From Saccharina japonica (Eukaryota; Sar; Phaeophyceae; Laminariales; Laminariaceae), in assembly GCA_008828725.1 (NCBI GenBank), contig MEHQ01000481.1:64004-128003 (forward strand): a stretch of 64,000 bases of DNA, read 5' to 3'. The notes below the pieces were generated by a model. The model saw nothing but the letters and a program-made list of their open reading frames with translations. It was not told the DNA's origin and searched no databases. Every line of letters begins with the position of its first letter. Within the stretch, counting starts at the first letter, position 1. The translations under genes were made by a program, and so were the position numbers. Shown here one piece after another: positions 20,990 through 30,512 of the stretch.

Positions 20990-21293
20990 AATCGGCGAGG
21001 AAGGGGTGTGCAGTCCGTAGGACCTTATGGGTTAGATACCCCCGTCCTCGCAGGGGTAAGGCTCGTCGATCCACTGCAGTCGTGCTCCGTGGCAGGTTCC
21101 GGCAAGCGGCATGTATGGCGATTTTAGTGGTGAACGAAGCGTCGTCTAGCGTCACTGTGCCCCCAACAAGGCAGGGGTCGTGTTCTGACAACGCAAGGCG
21201 AGGGCCGACGCCAGAAGCTATCGCGAAAACTTCAGGGCTTTGGTCGGCCGGCGCGTCCGAGAAAAAGGTCGAAAACTCCCAAGGAGGACCCTT
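20990..21293 (-). pseudogene. Copy B protease-edge remnant and large deletion junction
   Basis: The frame reads LALSEHDPCLVGGTVTLDD and then SFTTKIAIHA, matching the protease-side sequence of copy A at about 800-870. It continues as ACRNLPRSTTAVDRRALP, which matches copy A at about 3225-3290, after RNase H. About 2.35 kb present in copy A (protease active site, RT, RNase H) is therefore absent. The junction lies near 21100-21115. Confidence 0.8.
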
Positions 21294-22460
21294 TTAAGCG
21301 CTGGCCGCGGTGAGCGGGACAGACGGCGGCGCTGTAGAAGTCTCGTCGGTCCTGGTGCTCCCGGTGGGAGTGCAGTATTGACAAGACGAGGCGGGGTGTG
21401 CCAACCCGGCCTCGCTTTCGCGAATTATCTCGCGAACAGCAGAAAGCGCCTCACCGAGCAAGTTTGACCCTCTCCACTTGTGGGGTTCACTGGCCCTGGG
21501 ATCGTTCGCCCGGAGATCAATGTCCCACACTGGGTCCAAAGGGCTGGTTTCAGCCAAAAGTTTGGTGCCCGTGCTCAAAAGGTGATTTTTCATGGTGGGG
21601 TTCTGCGTAAATTTAGCATAGATGCCAGATAATACGGCATGTTGCTTCTCTCGATCCCAAGCAACAGAGTCAAAGTTGCGCACGCCACGACCGAGGCGTT
21701 TGTGCGTGCGTGGGTCTGGTGAGGACACGATGCGTTCAACCGCGTGGTGGTCTTTGAAAAGCCTGGCCTTTTCGGCCATCATATACTGCTCCGCGCAAGA
21801 ATATGACACGTCGTCGACGACAAACAACGATGGAGACCACTGCGAAAAATAGGAAGGGGGCTGCCAGAACAGCACCACCTTGTCTGTTGAATATTCGAGA
21901 GTAGGGTCAAAGACCGACGGTGTCCAACCGCCGGTGGCCATATTGGCAGTTCCGGCCGGCAGTGTCCCCGTTTGAGGGCAATAGGTCTCGGAAGTTTGAG
22001 CCTGCGGTGTTCCGGCCTGCAGTGTCCCGGTTTGAGGGCACTGGGTCTCGGAAGTCTGGGCCTGCGGTGTTCCGGCCTGCAGTGTCCCCGTTTGAGGGCA
22101 CTGGATCTCGGAAGTTTGGGCCCGCGGTGTTCCGGCCTGCAGTGTCCCCGTTTGAGGGCACTGAGTCTCGGAAGTTTGGGCCTGCGGTGTTCCGGCCTGC
22201 AGTGTCCCCGTTTGAGGGCACTGGGTCTCGGAAGTTTGGGCCCGCGGTGCCCCCGTTTGGGGGCACTGGGCCGCGGCCGTTGGGGCCTGGGGTGCCCCCG
22301 TCCGGGAGCACTGGGCCGCGGCAGTTTGGGCCTGCGGTGACCCTCTCAGGGGGCACCGGGCCTCGGCAGTTTGGGCCTGCGGTGCCCCTCTCAGGGGGCA
22401 CCGGGCCTCGGGTGCGCAAGGCGAGTCCGAACCCACGGTTCCTGGCCTCGCGTCACCCAC
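21294..22460 (-). CDS. 20-residue repeats plus NADAR domain of gypsy polyprotein (copy B)
   Basis: A 388-codon open frame. The first half is a repeat region of 20-residue units (CPQTGTLQAGTPQAQTSETQ type). The second half is a full-length NADAR domain with FSQWSPSLFVVDD, SCAEQYMMAEKARLF, HKRLGRGVRNFDSVAWD, YAKFTQNP and GSNLLGEALSAVRE. The conserved glutamates that copy A lacks are present. However, the W-G-x-G motif of the family is WDIDLRANDP here, while copy A keeps WGIGLRADDP, so this copy may also be impaired. The frame is open from repeat to NADAR end. It is out of frame with the upstream Gag because of a short duplication near 22440-22485. NADAR proteins process ADP-ribose or related N-glycosides; a role in the element is unknown. 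Confidence 0.85.
   Translation of the reverse strand: MGDARPGTVGSDSPCAPEARCPLRGAPQAQTAEARCPLRGSPQAQTAAAQCSRTGAPQAPTAAAQCPQTGAPRAQTSETQCPQTGTLQAGTPQAQTSETQCPQTGTLQAGTPRAQTSEIQCPQTGTLQAGTPQAQTSETQCPQTGTLQAGTPQAQTSETYCPQTGTLPAGTANMATGGWTPSVFDPTLEYSTDKVVLFWQPPSYFSQWSPSLFVVDDVSYSCAEQYMMAEKARLFKDHHAVERIVSSPDPRTHKRLGRGVRNFDSVAWDREKQHAVLSGIYAKFTQNPTMKNHLLSTGTKLLAETSPLDPVWDIDLRANDPRASEPHKWRGSNLLGEALSAVREIIRESEAGLAHPASSCQYCTPTGSTRTDETSTAPPSVPLTAASA
21960..22405 (-). repeat. 60-bp coding minisatellite upstream of NADAR (copy B)
   Basis: Five near-identical 60-bp units (21960-22255), each containing GTGTCCCCGTTTGAGGGCA and CTCGGAAGTTTGGGCC on the + strand, are followed by shorter diverged units up to about 22405. 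In the coding frame each unit is 20 residues, so length change keeps the frame. The first bases of the window show the same sequence type ahead of NADAR in copy A. Confidence 0.9.
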
Positions 22461-23436
22461 GGTTCCTGGCCTCGCGTTGGGGAAATTCGCAAGAAGGGGC
22501 TCTTGTTGCCCTCAAAGGGGCAGGGGGCTCTGGGCCCCCTCTGCTTGACGAAAGGAGCGAATCTTCCGTATTTATACGGGTATAGCGTCCAGTTGATCTG
22601 ACTGGAGGCCGTGGTGTCACCACTGGCCCGTCGGGCAATGTCGGATCTGCTTCCGGCTCCACTGTTGCCGACGGTGCATGCTGCACGTGGGTTAACGTGC
22701 ACGAAGACGAAAGAGGGTCTGCAGACCCTTGAGGTGTCTCCGAGAACGGGGCTCGGGAGGGCGGCAACAAAGTTCCCACCCGAGTAGGCTCTCTCCGTTT
22801 CCACGTCTTGGAGAAGGGGGACGAGGTAGCTAATCTTGTCGCCTCCTCCTTGATGGGAAAAAGGGTAGAGCGCCCGCTGCTGTCGCGAGGGATCACCGAG
22901 TCGAGCCTCGCCAAAGGTCTCGGTGTTTTGGCGTCCGCCTTCCCACAACACAAGCCAACCGCCACTATACGGTCAGGTAGAGGGGGAGGCGGGCGTTCTC
23001 GCGAAGTATAACAGAGCGCAGGAGCAGCATTCTGAGTGCTGCTTGGCGCGTGACAGGGGGGAGCGGCGCGTAGAGCGCAGGCTCCCTTACCCCGAAGGGG
23101 GGGTCCGTCGCTTGAAGCGCGGGTGCTCGTTGCCAATTTTGGACCACGGGAGAGGGAATCAGCGCTGGGAGCGCGAGTTCCCGTTTCCGAGTGAAGACCA
23201 TGACCGAGGGGAACAGCGCTCGAAGCGCGGGTTCCCGTCGTCGAACATGTACCCCGGCCGAGGGGAACTACGCACGAAGCGTGTGTTCCCGTCGCCGGTA
23301 CGCCACCGTGAGTATTATTAACAGGTGGCTGAGGGGCCCGTGGGCTCTTGATCGAGGTAAATCTACCCGTCTTGCTGGCTGTACGGGCCTGAGGTACGCG
23401 AGCATCTAGTGAAACAAACACTGGTTTTCCCGCCAT
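22453..23436 (-). pseudogene. Copy B polyprotein linker after the zinc knuckle
   Basis: A 327-codon frame in the same register as the three Gag segments upstream. It is rich in Pro, Ala, Arg, Thr and Ser with irregular THASCVVPLGRG-like repeats. No domain is recognised. A direct duplication (CCACGGTTCCTGGCCTCGCGT appears twice, about 22 bases apart, near 22433-22476) is not a multiple of three and explains why the NADAR frame is shifted relative to this one. Confidence 0.6.
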
Positions 23437-23481
23437 TGCTGACGACGGACGGGCGGGCTGAGCCGTACCGCCGTCGACCCG

Positions 23482-24297
23482 TCATCCTAAACGAAAAGTG
23501 CCTGGCTGGCGTGCGTTCGGGTTGCCGCTCGTGTTGTGGGCGGCGCCATAACACACAGCCGGAGCAGTGTCGGGGGCAGAGGAGGCAGGCGAGGGCGGGA
23601 TACCGCCGTGGAAACCAGACGTGTGTTGGTTATCATCAGGTGTGTTGTGAATATTTGTCTGGCCGCGTCCCTGTTGATGTCCCCTCGACGAGCCTGAACG
23701 ATAGCGGTGATTGTGCTTGTAGGAGTTGGGACGGGAGGGTGTTTCACCGCGGCGGTGACAGCACATGCGAGCTTGCCATCGTCGGAAAGCGCTATCGTCG
23801 CCAAGGCTACCAAGGTCAGGGTTTAAGAGCTCGCTCGCGTTGATGAACGGATGTCGACAGTGTTTGAAAGAGTGCGTGTCCTCGTGGCAGTTTAAGCAGT
23901 GTCCCCGGTTATCACGGAATGCTTGGGCACGGGCGGTGGGTGAAAGAAAGTTGGCCCAGAGAGGAGGGTCATCGTTATTGAAGGACGAACTAACAGCGAA
24001 AACTTCTGCGTAGTGGTGTTCTGCCAAAGGCCAGCAGTTGCAAGAATTATCTAACCAAGGGTCAGAGGGGCCATCCACAGTCAAAACAATGGGATCATAG
24101 CTCGCCCCTGTCTGCCATGAAGGCGACTGGGACGGCACTGGGCCCTGGCCGCGACCATAACTGGCGGGCCGGGGCCCCGACGGGGCGGATGACCGCGTAC
24201 CCGTCGAAGAAACAGGCAGAGAAAAATATTTTTCGCCGTTAACGGCAGGTGTCTTATTATGTGCCAAGTCAGCAAAAGCCTTCCACATGTCATCCAA
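23482..24297 (-). pseudogene. Gag nucleocapsid region with CCHC zinc knuckle (copy B)
   Basis: The frame contains CLNCHEDTHSFKHC, an exact C-x2-C-x4-H-x4-C zinc knuckle, the RNA-binding signature of Gag nucleocapsid. Downstream is an Arg/Ser/Gly/His-rich basic stretch. The segment is in register with the capsid-like part before it (separated by a stop at 24304-24306) and with the linker after it (stop at 23482-23484). It has no other conserved domain. This is the best evidence that the protein ahead of NADAR is Gag. Confidence 0.85.
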
Positions 24298-24303
24298 CGA
24301 AGC

Positions 24304-24753
24304 CTACGGCCTCGGATCTGTCGCCAAAGAACCAGGGTACAAAGTAGGCATCAAAGTGGGAAACTGCTCGTTCACCGCCATCCGAACCACCTCCAACACC
24401 ACATCTGTTCCTGGAGCCAGGACACGCTCGCTCCCCGTTACTGTCGACAAAAGCACTCGAAACTCCCGACTAAAATCGCAAAAGGGGGTGCCCGTGCACA
24501 CGCCAAAAGTATACAACTTAGTGTAACCTTCCCCCGTGTTGGCGCCGTCGTAGTGTGACGTCAGAAGGCGTAGCAGCAATTTGAAAGCGTCAGGCCCCGA
24601 TGATCCTGCCTTAAGCGCTCGCCACACCTGTCCAAAAACGTCATCGATCAATTGGGTGGTTTTGGCGGTCATGGTCTTGTCAGGAACAATCGCGCGTGAG
24701 AATGCGCTTTTGAGAGGGATTTGCCAACCGGGTATCCAGTCGGTCGCAAGCAA
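24304..24753 (-). pseudogene. Gag capsid-like region (copy B)
   Basis: A 149-codon frame reading FGQVWRALKAGSSGPDAFKL, then LYTFGVCTGTPFCDFSREFR, then VVRMAVNEQFPTLMPTLYPG. It is predicted largely helical, and its position ahead of the zinc knuckle fits a gypsy capsid (a Gag core with F-x-x-F/W and short Y/F-P-x-L elements). It is in register with the neighbouring Gag segments. A TGA near 24775 and a stop at 24304-24306 interrupt it. Assignment is by position and general pattern. Confidence 0.65.
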
Positions 24754-24774
24754 GCCATCCGTACAAAGGTCGTC

Positions 24775-26334
24775 TCATCGCATGAGGATGTCCGTCGCCG
24801 CTAACTTAGTCGAGCGAAGGAGCTGTTGTGCACTATCTGTCTTGCTGACAGATGCAGGAAATGGTAGGGCGCAAATGCGCGTCAAGTCTTTGATGCCTAA
24901 GTGGGCGTATGCTCGATAAACAGAGGCGGCATGCTTGGCCTTAGCGGCGGCATCGGCGGTGTCGATCGCGGCGGCGCGAGCGTGGGCTAAGTTGGAAGAT
25001 ACCGGTTTAGCGCGGTCATCCGTTACGGAGAGCTTGCTCAGCTGCGCTGCAGAGGATGCAACATCCACCAAAGACGGAGTCACTCGCCTCGGGTTCGGCA
25101 CCACGGCAACGCCACCGAAGTCGGTGCAGGAGCTCTCAGAAGAGCTGGAGGAGGTCGAAGAGACGTCTCCGTGCTGGTGGCCCCTGGCGCGGTCCCGTCG
25201 TCCGCCAGAGCTGCGTCCACCGCTTCCTCGGTTGTTTTTTCCAGAGCCGCCGCTCCGACGGCGTCCCGTGCCGCCACCAGTCCCAGACGCGCCTCCTCCG
25301 CCATCACCCCCACGACGATGGTGAGTACCGCTACCACCAGTGCCACCAGCTCCGGAGCCACCACCACCAGAGCCACCACCGCCAGAGCCACCACCGCCAG
25401 AGCCACCGTCCCCACGGCGACGGTCCGTCCCACGGTCGCGGCTGTCGCCGCGCGCTTTCTTCTTTTTGCGGTAACGCAACTCTTCCTCCGGGATCGGCCA
25501 GAAGACCGTTTCTTTGGTCGCATCGTGGACCTTTCGTAGGGCCAAGACGAGCGCGCGGGACGGAGCCGCCCGCATTTGTTCCTCGAAATCGGCAATAGGA
25601 TTGCGCTTCCACGCTTTTTCGACCGAGAGGTGGTCTGGCCTCGCCTCGGTCGCCGCCAGTAGCGCTTTGGCCCGCTTCAAGACTGCTTGTGCCAACCCGG
25701 GATCGAACTCGGCTCTCGGCAAGTCTGCCATGCACAACACACTGCCATGCAGGAAGGCGTCATCACCAGGCCGTGTCGAAGTGGTATCATCTTGGCGCGA
25801 GAGAGAGGGCGGGGTTGGGGCGGCGTTGGCGGTCCGAGCCCACTCCGTCCGCGCAATGGCCGCGAGCTCCCTGGCGGTCAGTTGCAGGGTGCGAAGGCGC
25901 TGCCTTCGACGAGACGCCGTCTCCTTTGCTCGTCGTTCGGCTTGCTCCAAGCGTGCGAGTATGCTGAGAAGAGCGTGGACGTCCCGGTTGTGGGGCGACC
26001 CCTGTGCGTTGGTCTCCGAGGCCGGGGAGGTGCGGTGCTGGGGCTCCGTGGGCGGCAAAACCGAGTCTGGAGAACGGCGGGCCTCTTCCGTCTCGGCTTG
26101 CAGGCGCACTTCCTCCGCCGAAGAAGACTGCTCTTGAGCCGGGCTCGAGGTCGTCAGCTCTAACGTGCCCTCCGAGACGTGATCGCCAGGGGGGCCTGCC
26201 GCAGAAGGGGCCTGGCGGTCTGAATCGCGCGATCTGGAACGCGAAGAGGAGACGGACTCCCGGCCTCTCTGACGGGAACGCCCATGGGATCGCAACCTGC
26301 GAGACGAAGACTGCTCCTCACCAGACGACACCAT
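24775..26334 (-). pseudogene. Gag N-terminal region (copy B)
   Basis: A 519-codon frame starting with an Arg/Ser-rich segment (SSRRLRSHGRSRQRGRES) and acidic Glu-rich stretches. A coiled-coil-like region follows (ILARLEQAERRAKETASRRR), then a basic Gly/Ser repeat GGSGGGGSGGGGSGAGGTGG, then helical sequence leading into the capsid-like part. It ends with a TGA 22 bp before the next segment in the same register, so the original Gag was longer. The ATG at 26334 is the first of the frame and a reasonable start. It lies downstream (on the - strand) of a repeat-rich leader. Confidence 0.65.
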
Positions 26335-26619
26335 CTTTGAGGAGAGGGCGGCAGGGAAAGGCAGGGAGGGGGGGCGGAACGGAGTGCAACATCGAAGACG
26401 GGCGTGGAGTGGGGGGGGGGGACGGGGTGTAACACGTCAAGGATGGGCAGGAGTAGAGCGGCGGCGCCTCTACCAGTAGTACGCATGGCTGTTCTCCCAA
26501 ACAGCAAAACACAGGGCCTCGTACACACCAGGTAGCAGTATAAAGGCCTATACACATGCCAACAGCAGTGTAGTAAGGCAGCTTCAACACCCACGGTAAT
26601 AAAAGGACACCACCCCGTC

Positions 26620-27480
26620 GCAATGTAGTGTGGAAAACTATGTCCATTGACTGCATTATAGTAGGTCGGGGTCTGTATCAGCCGAATAGTAACGGGCAGT
26701 AACCGTCTGAACAGCAGTACGCAGTGCAGCGTGGAAAAATATTTCCATTGACTGCATGATATAAGGCCAACGCGTGCATCAACCAAATGGTGACGGACAG
26801 TATCCGTCTGTACAGCAGTACGCTATGCAGTGTGGAAGACTATTGCCATTGACTGCATTATATAACAGCAAAATGCTATGCAGTGTGGAAAGTCCATTGA
26901 CTGTATTATTTAAGAGCAGTACGCTATGCAGTGTGGAAAGTCCATTGACTGCATTATATAAGAGCAGTACGCTACGTATGCAGTGTGGAAAATTAGTCCA
27001 TTGACTGCATTATATAAGGTCGGCGTCTGCACCATGCCTACTGCAGCATAAAAGAGGGTGTGGTAGTATGTCACCAGCATAGCACCATACCCGCTGCAGT
27101 ATGAAAGGTATTGTGGTACGATGTGGTAGTACCGTACCCACTGCAGTATATAAGGGGTATTATTATGCCACACCGGCATAACAAAAAAACGGCAAATACC
27201 CGCTGCAGTATTAAAAATGGCAGCATAGTGCCGAGAGCTGCCGTGCCACAGAGGTAAGACAGTACCTAGTGTAGTGCTGCATAAAAAACGGCAACATAGT
27301 GCCTACAACAGCAGTACAGCAGAGGCAGGACAGTACATAATGCCGTAAAAACAAACGGCAGCATAACGCCTACAGCAGCATATAAGGGCCCAATGTTGAT
27401 GAGGGGGCCTACAGCAGCAGTACAGCAGAGGTAACACACAGTACCTATACCGTAAATGAATGAACCATCACTTTTTGCAT
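26620..27480. repeat. Minisatellite leader with repeated CCATTGACTGCATTATATA
   Basis: Units contain GCAGTGTGGAAA, TCCATTGACTGCATTATATA and AGCAGTACGCT. The first two units are about 104 bp and later ones about 48-54 bp, giving nested length variants. From about 27040 the array passes into related CAGCAGTA-rich repeats. It lies just upstream of gag on the coding (-) strand of copy B. The repeated TATATA-like steps are striking, but promoter function is not shown. Confidence 0.75.
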
Positions 27481-29100
27481 GCGCGGATAAATCCATGACG
27501 AAAAAAAGTCGCATACGTCATGGTCGAACGCTCCTCGCAAGTACAGCAGTGAGCACACGTGCGTACGTACAAACGGGGAGAGACGTGAGAAAACCAGAGT
27601 AGATCGTTTTACCCGCGTGGGGTGCCTAACTAGTCTAACGGTATGCATGCGTGATGTGCGCGGTTCGTTGAGCAGGCGAAGCTGTAAGGCTGTATGGCTA
27701 TGCGGTTGGAACTCGTACGGCGAAGTCCCTTGCACGACGGCGCAAAGTCGGGTGAGCGGTAGGTCAAACATGCTGCACGTACGACGTACGTACAACTTGA
27801 AGGCCAGGGTACGGCAAAACTGTATGGAGTTCAGTACCCATACTGTAATTCAGTTCGTAACCCGAATTGCATGCGCGGAAGACCGCGGCGCAAAAACAAT
27901 AGTGTTGGGTTATTCAACAGCAGAAGTGACATGAGCTGTAGCGTAGGGTGCAGCAGGGAAGGGCGTCAGTACCACGGCTCGTCGCTTGCTCATCAGAGAG
28001 AGCGGGAGTGCATAAAAGAAGCACGGCTTCATTGCTAGACGAGCGAAGAGGGGTGTATACCCTGTTGTTCGAAGCTGCGCAGTGACTCCCAATCGGGAGG
28101 TCTTGCACCGGTACATATATGTATATGTAGAAAGAAAAGACGCCCAATATCCAACAGAAGTACAGTAGTAGTACGGACGAAAAAGCACCCAAAGAAAGAA
28201 TCGCCTGTATTGAAGCTCCTATATAAACAGGCTGTACGTACGAGCAGCTGCTTTGTTGTACCGGAAAAATAATCGTGACAGAAAGTATCCCATCGAGAGC
28301 CGCCTGTCTTCGCCAGAAAAGGCAAAACAAAGCAGTCCAGCCGAGGTCCAGCGTCCTATGCGCGGGCTCAGGGAGCCGAGACCACAAGCCTGTCGCAGTG
28401 CCGTCCAGAGCAGGGTCCAGAGCCCGGTATACGAACGGGCTCATTAGGAGCTGGAACGACAAGCCTGTCGGAGCGCAGCGCTTGAAGTCCAAGAAGGCTC
28501 CGGCGAAGATCGGCCTGGCTCGATCTGCAAAATAAAATCTGCATGAGCCCCCAGTGGACCTCGCAGAGATGGAACGCTTCGTCACAGATTATCTTGGTCT
28601 TGAATCCAGTATGTACGCTGAGGTACGTAGGACGCTGGGCAAGCCAGATGTGTCGAAGGGCACGTACGGTGGCATGTCAGCAGCAGATCGCTGGGCAAGC
28701 CCAGATGTGCTGGGGACAGAGGCGATCCTGAGGCTGATGCCGGCGGTCCGCAGAACTGCACTGGGCTGCTGGCGACGCGCGGGCTGAAAATCCTGTCGAT
28801 GTGGGCTTGGGTCGGCGTCTCGCGGTTGCAGGGCAACGGCGGAGAGCGGAGCAATCGAAGGGCCTGCCTTGATGTCCAGGGCGTACTCGTTCAGCCGTCT
28901 TGAGTCTCGAGGAGCTTCGCTCCGAGATGGAGCGTCTTCTGCACGAAGGCCGATGTTGCCGTCCTTGACCAACGTGCATGCGACGACCAGCAGAAGGCCC
29001 CTGCCGTTGCTCTGCTGTAGTGGTCGCCACTGGAGAGGGAAGAGGACCCACTTCATGTTGAGATGCCATCCGAGGGAGACAGGGGCAAGGCTCGATGGGA
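27481..29100. other. Unresolved sequence within the element; longest frame 27914-28585 (-)
   Basis: The 223-codon - strand frame reads partly hydrophobic sequence (LSLGAFSSVLLLYFCWILGV) with no recognised domain. Between 28550 and 29185 both strands are open in GC-rich sequence; a - strand 198-codon frame likewise has no recognised domain. I cannot say whether any of this is coding. Confidence 0.3.
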
Positions 29101-30148
29101 TACAGTAGTAACCATCTGAGAACGGTACTTTTTTTTTGTGGGTTCTGCCGATGGCTGTACTGAAAGAACCAAGGCGACAATTCACACGCCGGTTGTGTCC
29201 AACAATGCCCTGAGTGAAAATGAAAATTCGCGTTCGCGTCGATCTTTATATTTTTCAGTTTTGCTTTACAGTAGTTACAGCCTTGAAAGGCTATTTTCGG
29301 TAAGGATTGCAAATGGCCAATTTTAAATATATTTAATTTCGGCTGGCTCAGGAAACCATATTCTAGACCCGATATTGAATATTCTTCTCCCTCATTCGCA
29401 AAATTAATTAATTATACCCCCCCATACCACGAACAACCTCGTATCTGCTCTATGTATATAGATGGCAGACAGGGCATAGCAAGGTATCAGGCCGACTATC
29501 AATGGATGGTGGAACCTGTCTACGTATACCGGTACGCTTCGCTATGATACTCGTACCGCAAACCGCTGCGGCTGCTTCGAATGTTGGTTTTTAATATGTT
29601 CCCGGAGGATTGTGGTGATTAGCTATACGATCATCATACTAGTTGTATTGTAGTAAAATATCCATTTTTGATGGCGCTGAAATTTTTTCCGTTTTGATGA
29701 TCGTATAGCTAATCACCACAATCCTCCGGGAACACATTTTCAATATCACAGTAAGGAAAAAAACCGAAAACGGAAAAATTTTCAGCGCCATCAAAAATGG
29801 ATATTTTACTACAATACAACTTGTACGATGATCGTATAGCTAATCACCACAATCCTCCGGGAACACATTTTCAATATCGGGTCTAGAATGTGGTTTCCTG
29901 AGCCAGCCGAAAATTAATATGTTGAAAATTGACCATTCATTTGAAATCCTTACCAAAAATAGCCTTTCAAGGCTATAACTAAAGCAAAACTGAAAAATAT
30001 AAAGATCGACGCGAACGCGAATTTTCATTTTCACTCAGGGCATTGTTGGACACAACCGGCGTGTGAATTGTCGCCTTGGTTCTTTCAGTACAGCCATCGG
30101 CAGAACCCACAAAAAAAAAGTATCGTTCTCAGATGGTTACTACTGTAG
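29101..30148. mobile_element. Tc1/mariner-like non-autonomous TIR element, nested
   Basis: Long terminal inverted repeats of roughly 280 bp (about 29103-29385 and 29870-30146) begin CAGTAGTAACCATCTGAGAA on both ends and include the same GACACAACCGGCGTGTGAATT segment in opposite orientation. The sequence is flanked by TA on both sides, the usual Tc1/mariner target duplication, and CAGT termini are common in that superfamily. The interior holds no transposase frame, so it must move by a partner's enzyme. Confidence 0.8.
29597..29870. repeat. Second, internal inverted repeat inside the TIR element
   Basis: TTCCCGGAGGATTGTGGTGA at about 29598 is repeated in inverted form at about 29712 and again at about 29845. 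CCATTTTTGATGGCGCTGAAA at about 29662 reappears inverted near 29785. The nested foldback structure would form a very stable hairpin. Confidence 0.85.
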
Positions 30149-30234
30149 ATAATGCCACTTTTCCGTGTGTACTCGTACCCGAAAGGGTCGGACCAAAGAG
30201 CTAGAAGACTAGTCGCAATGCCAAAGACGCCACG

Positions 30235-30512
30235 TGTGATAAGACTGGGTGAGACATAGAGTATCCCCTTGCAGGTTTGTCTATTGAGCATCCTTGGTGT
30301 TACTCACTTTCCGTAGAGTCAAGCGTAGAAGAGAAGCAGCTTATATCAATCCCCGAGCCAGATGACATCTGCCTCGGGATGGGCTTCAAGTATGGCCCGC
30401 AGATATTATAAATACCCCGAATACCGAATACGAATGCCATCCAAGTTATATGAAAACGGACCAATTACCTATGCAGAGGTAATTACCGGCCTTCCTAGCC
30501 CATACCATTACA
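30235..30512 (-). repeat. LTR-like repeat, right copy
   Basis: 278 bp, TG...CA ends, nearly identical to 19202-19522 apart from the latter's 43-bp internal duplication. In the element model this is the 5' LTR for the - strand element. The base pattern next to it (TGGCGTC on the - strand) could be a primer-binding site. Confidence 0.7.

Larger units (their letters stand above)
19202..30512 (-). mobile_element. Candidate complete LTR element containing gypsy copy B
   Basis: The two LTR-like repeats (19202-19522 and 30235-30512) are in direct orientation, each starting TG and ending CA, and the flanks carry a possible 4-bp target duplication: ATAT just before 19202 and ATAT just after 30512. 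Copy B, coded on the - strand, lies between them. Read on the - strand, TGGCGTCTTTGG begins two bases inside the right LTR, in the position of a tRNA primer-binding site. The interior carries gag, NADAR and remains of pol, a minisatellite leader and a nested TIR element. If this is right, the whole unit is about 11.3 kb and sits in a transporter intron. The LTR assignment is inference. Confidence 0.5.

Noticed and set aside
21907..22585. Repetitive frames of 122-221 codons in other registers over the 60-bp repeat
   Set aside because: A 60-bp unit lacking stops is open in several frames. Only one register continues into NADAR.
24935..26163. + strand frames of up to 207 codons opposite gag
   Set aside because: They are shadows of the GC-rich gag frame on the - strand. 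They are not conserved and have no motifs.
28589..29185. 198-codon - strand frame considered as a copia-type RT because of KWVLFPLQ
   Set aside because: The resemblance is one short motif. No further RT motif follows.
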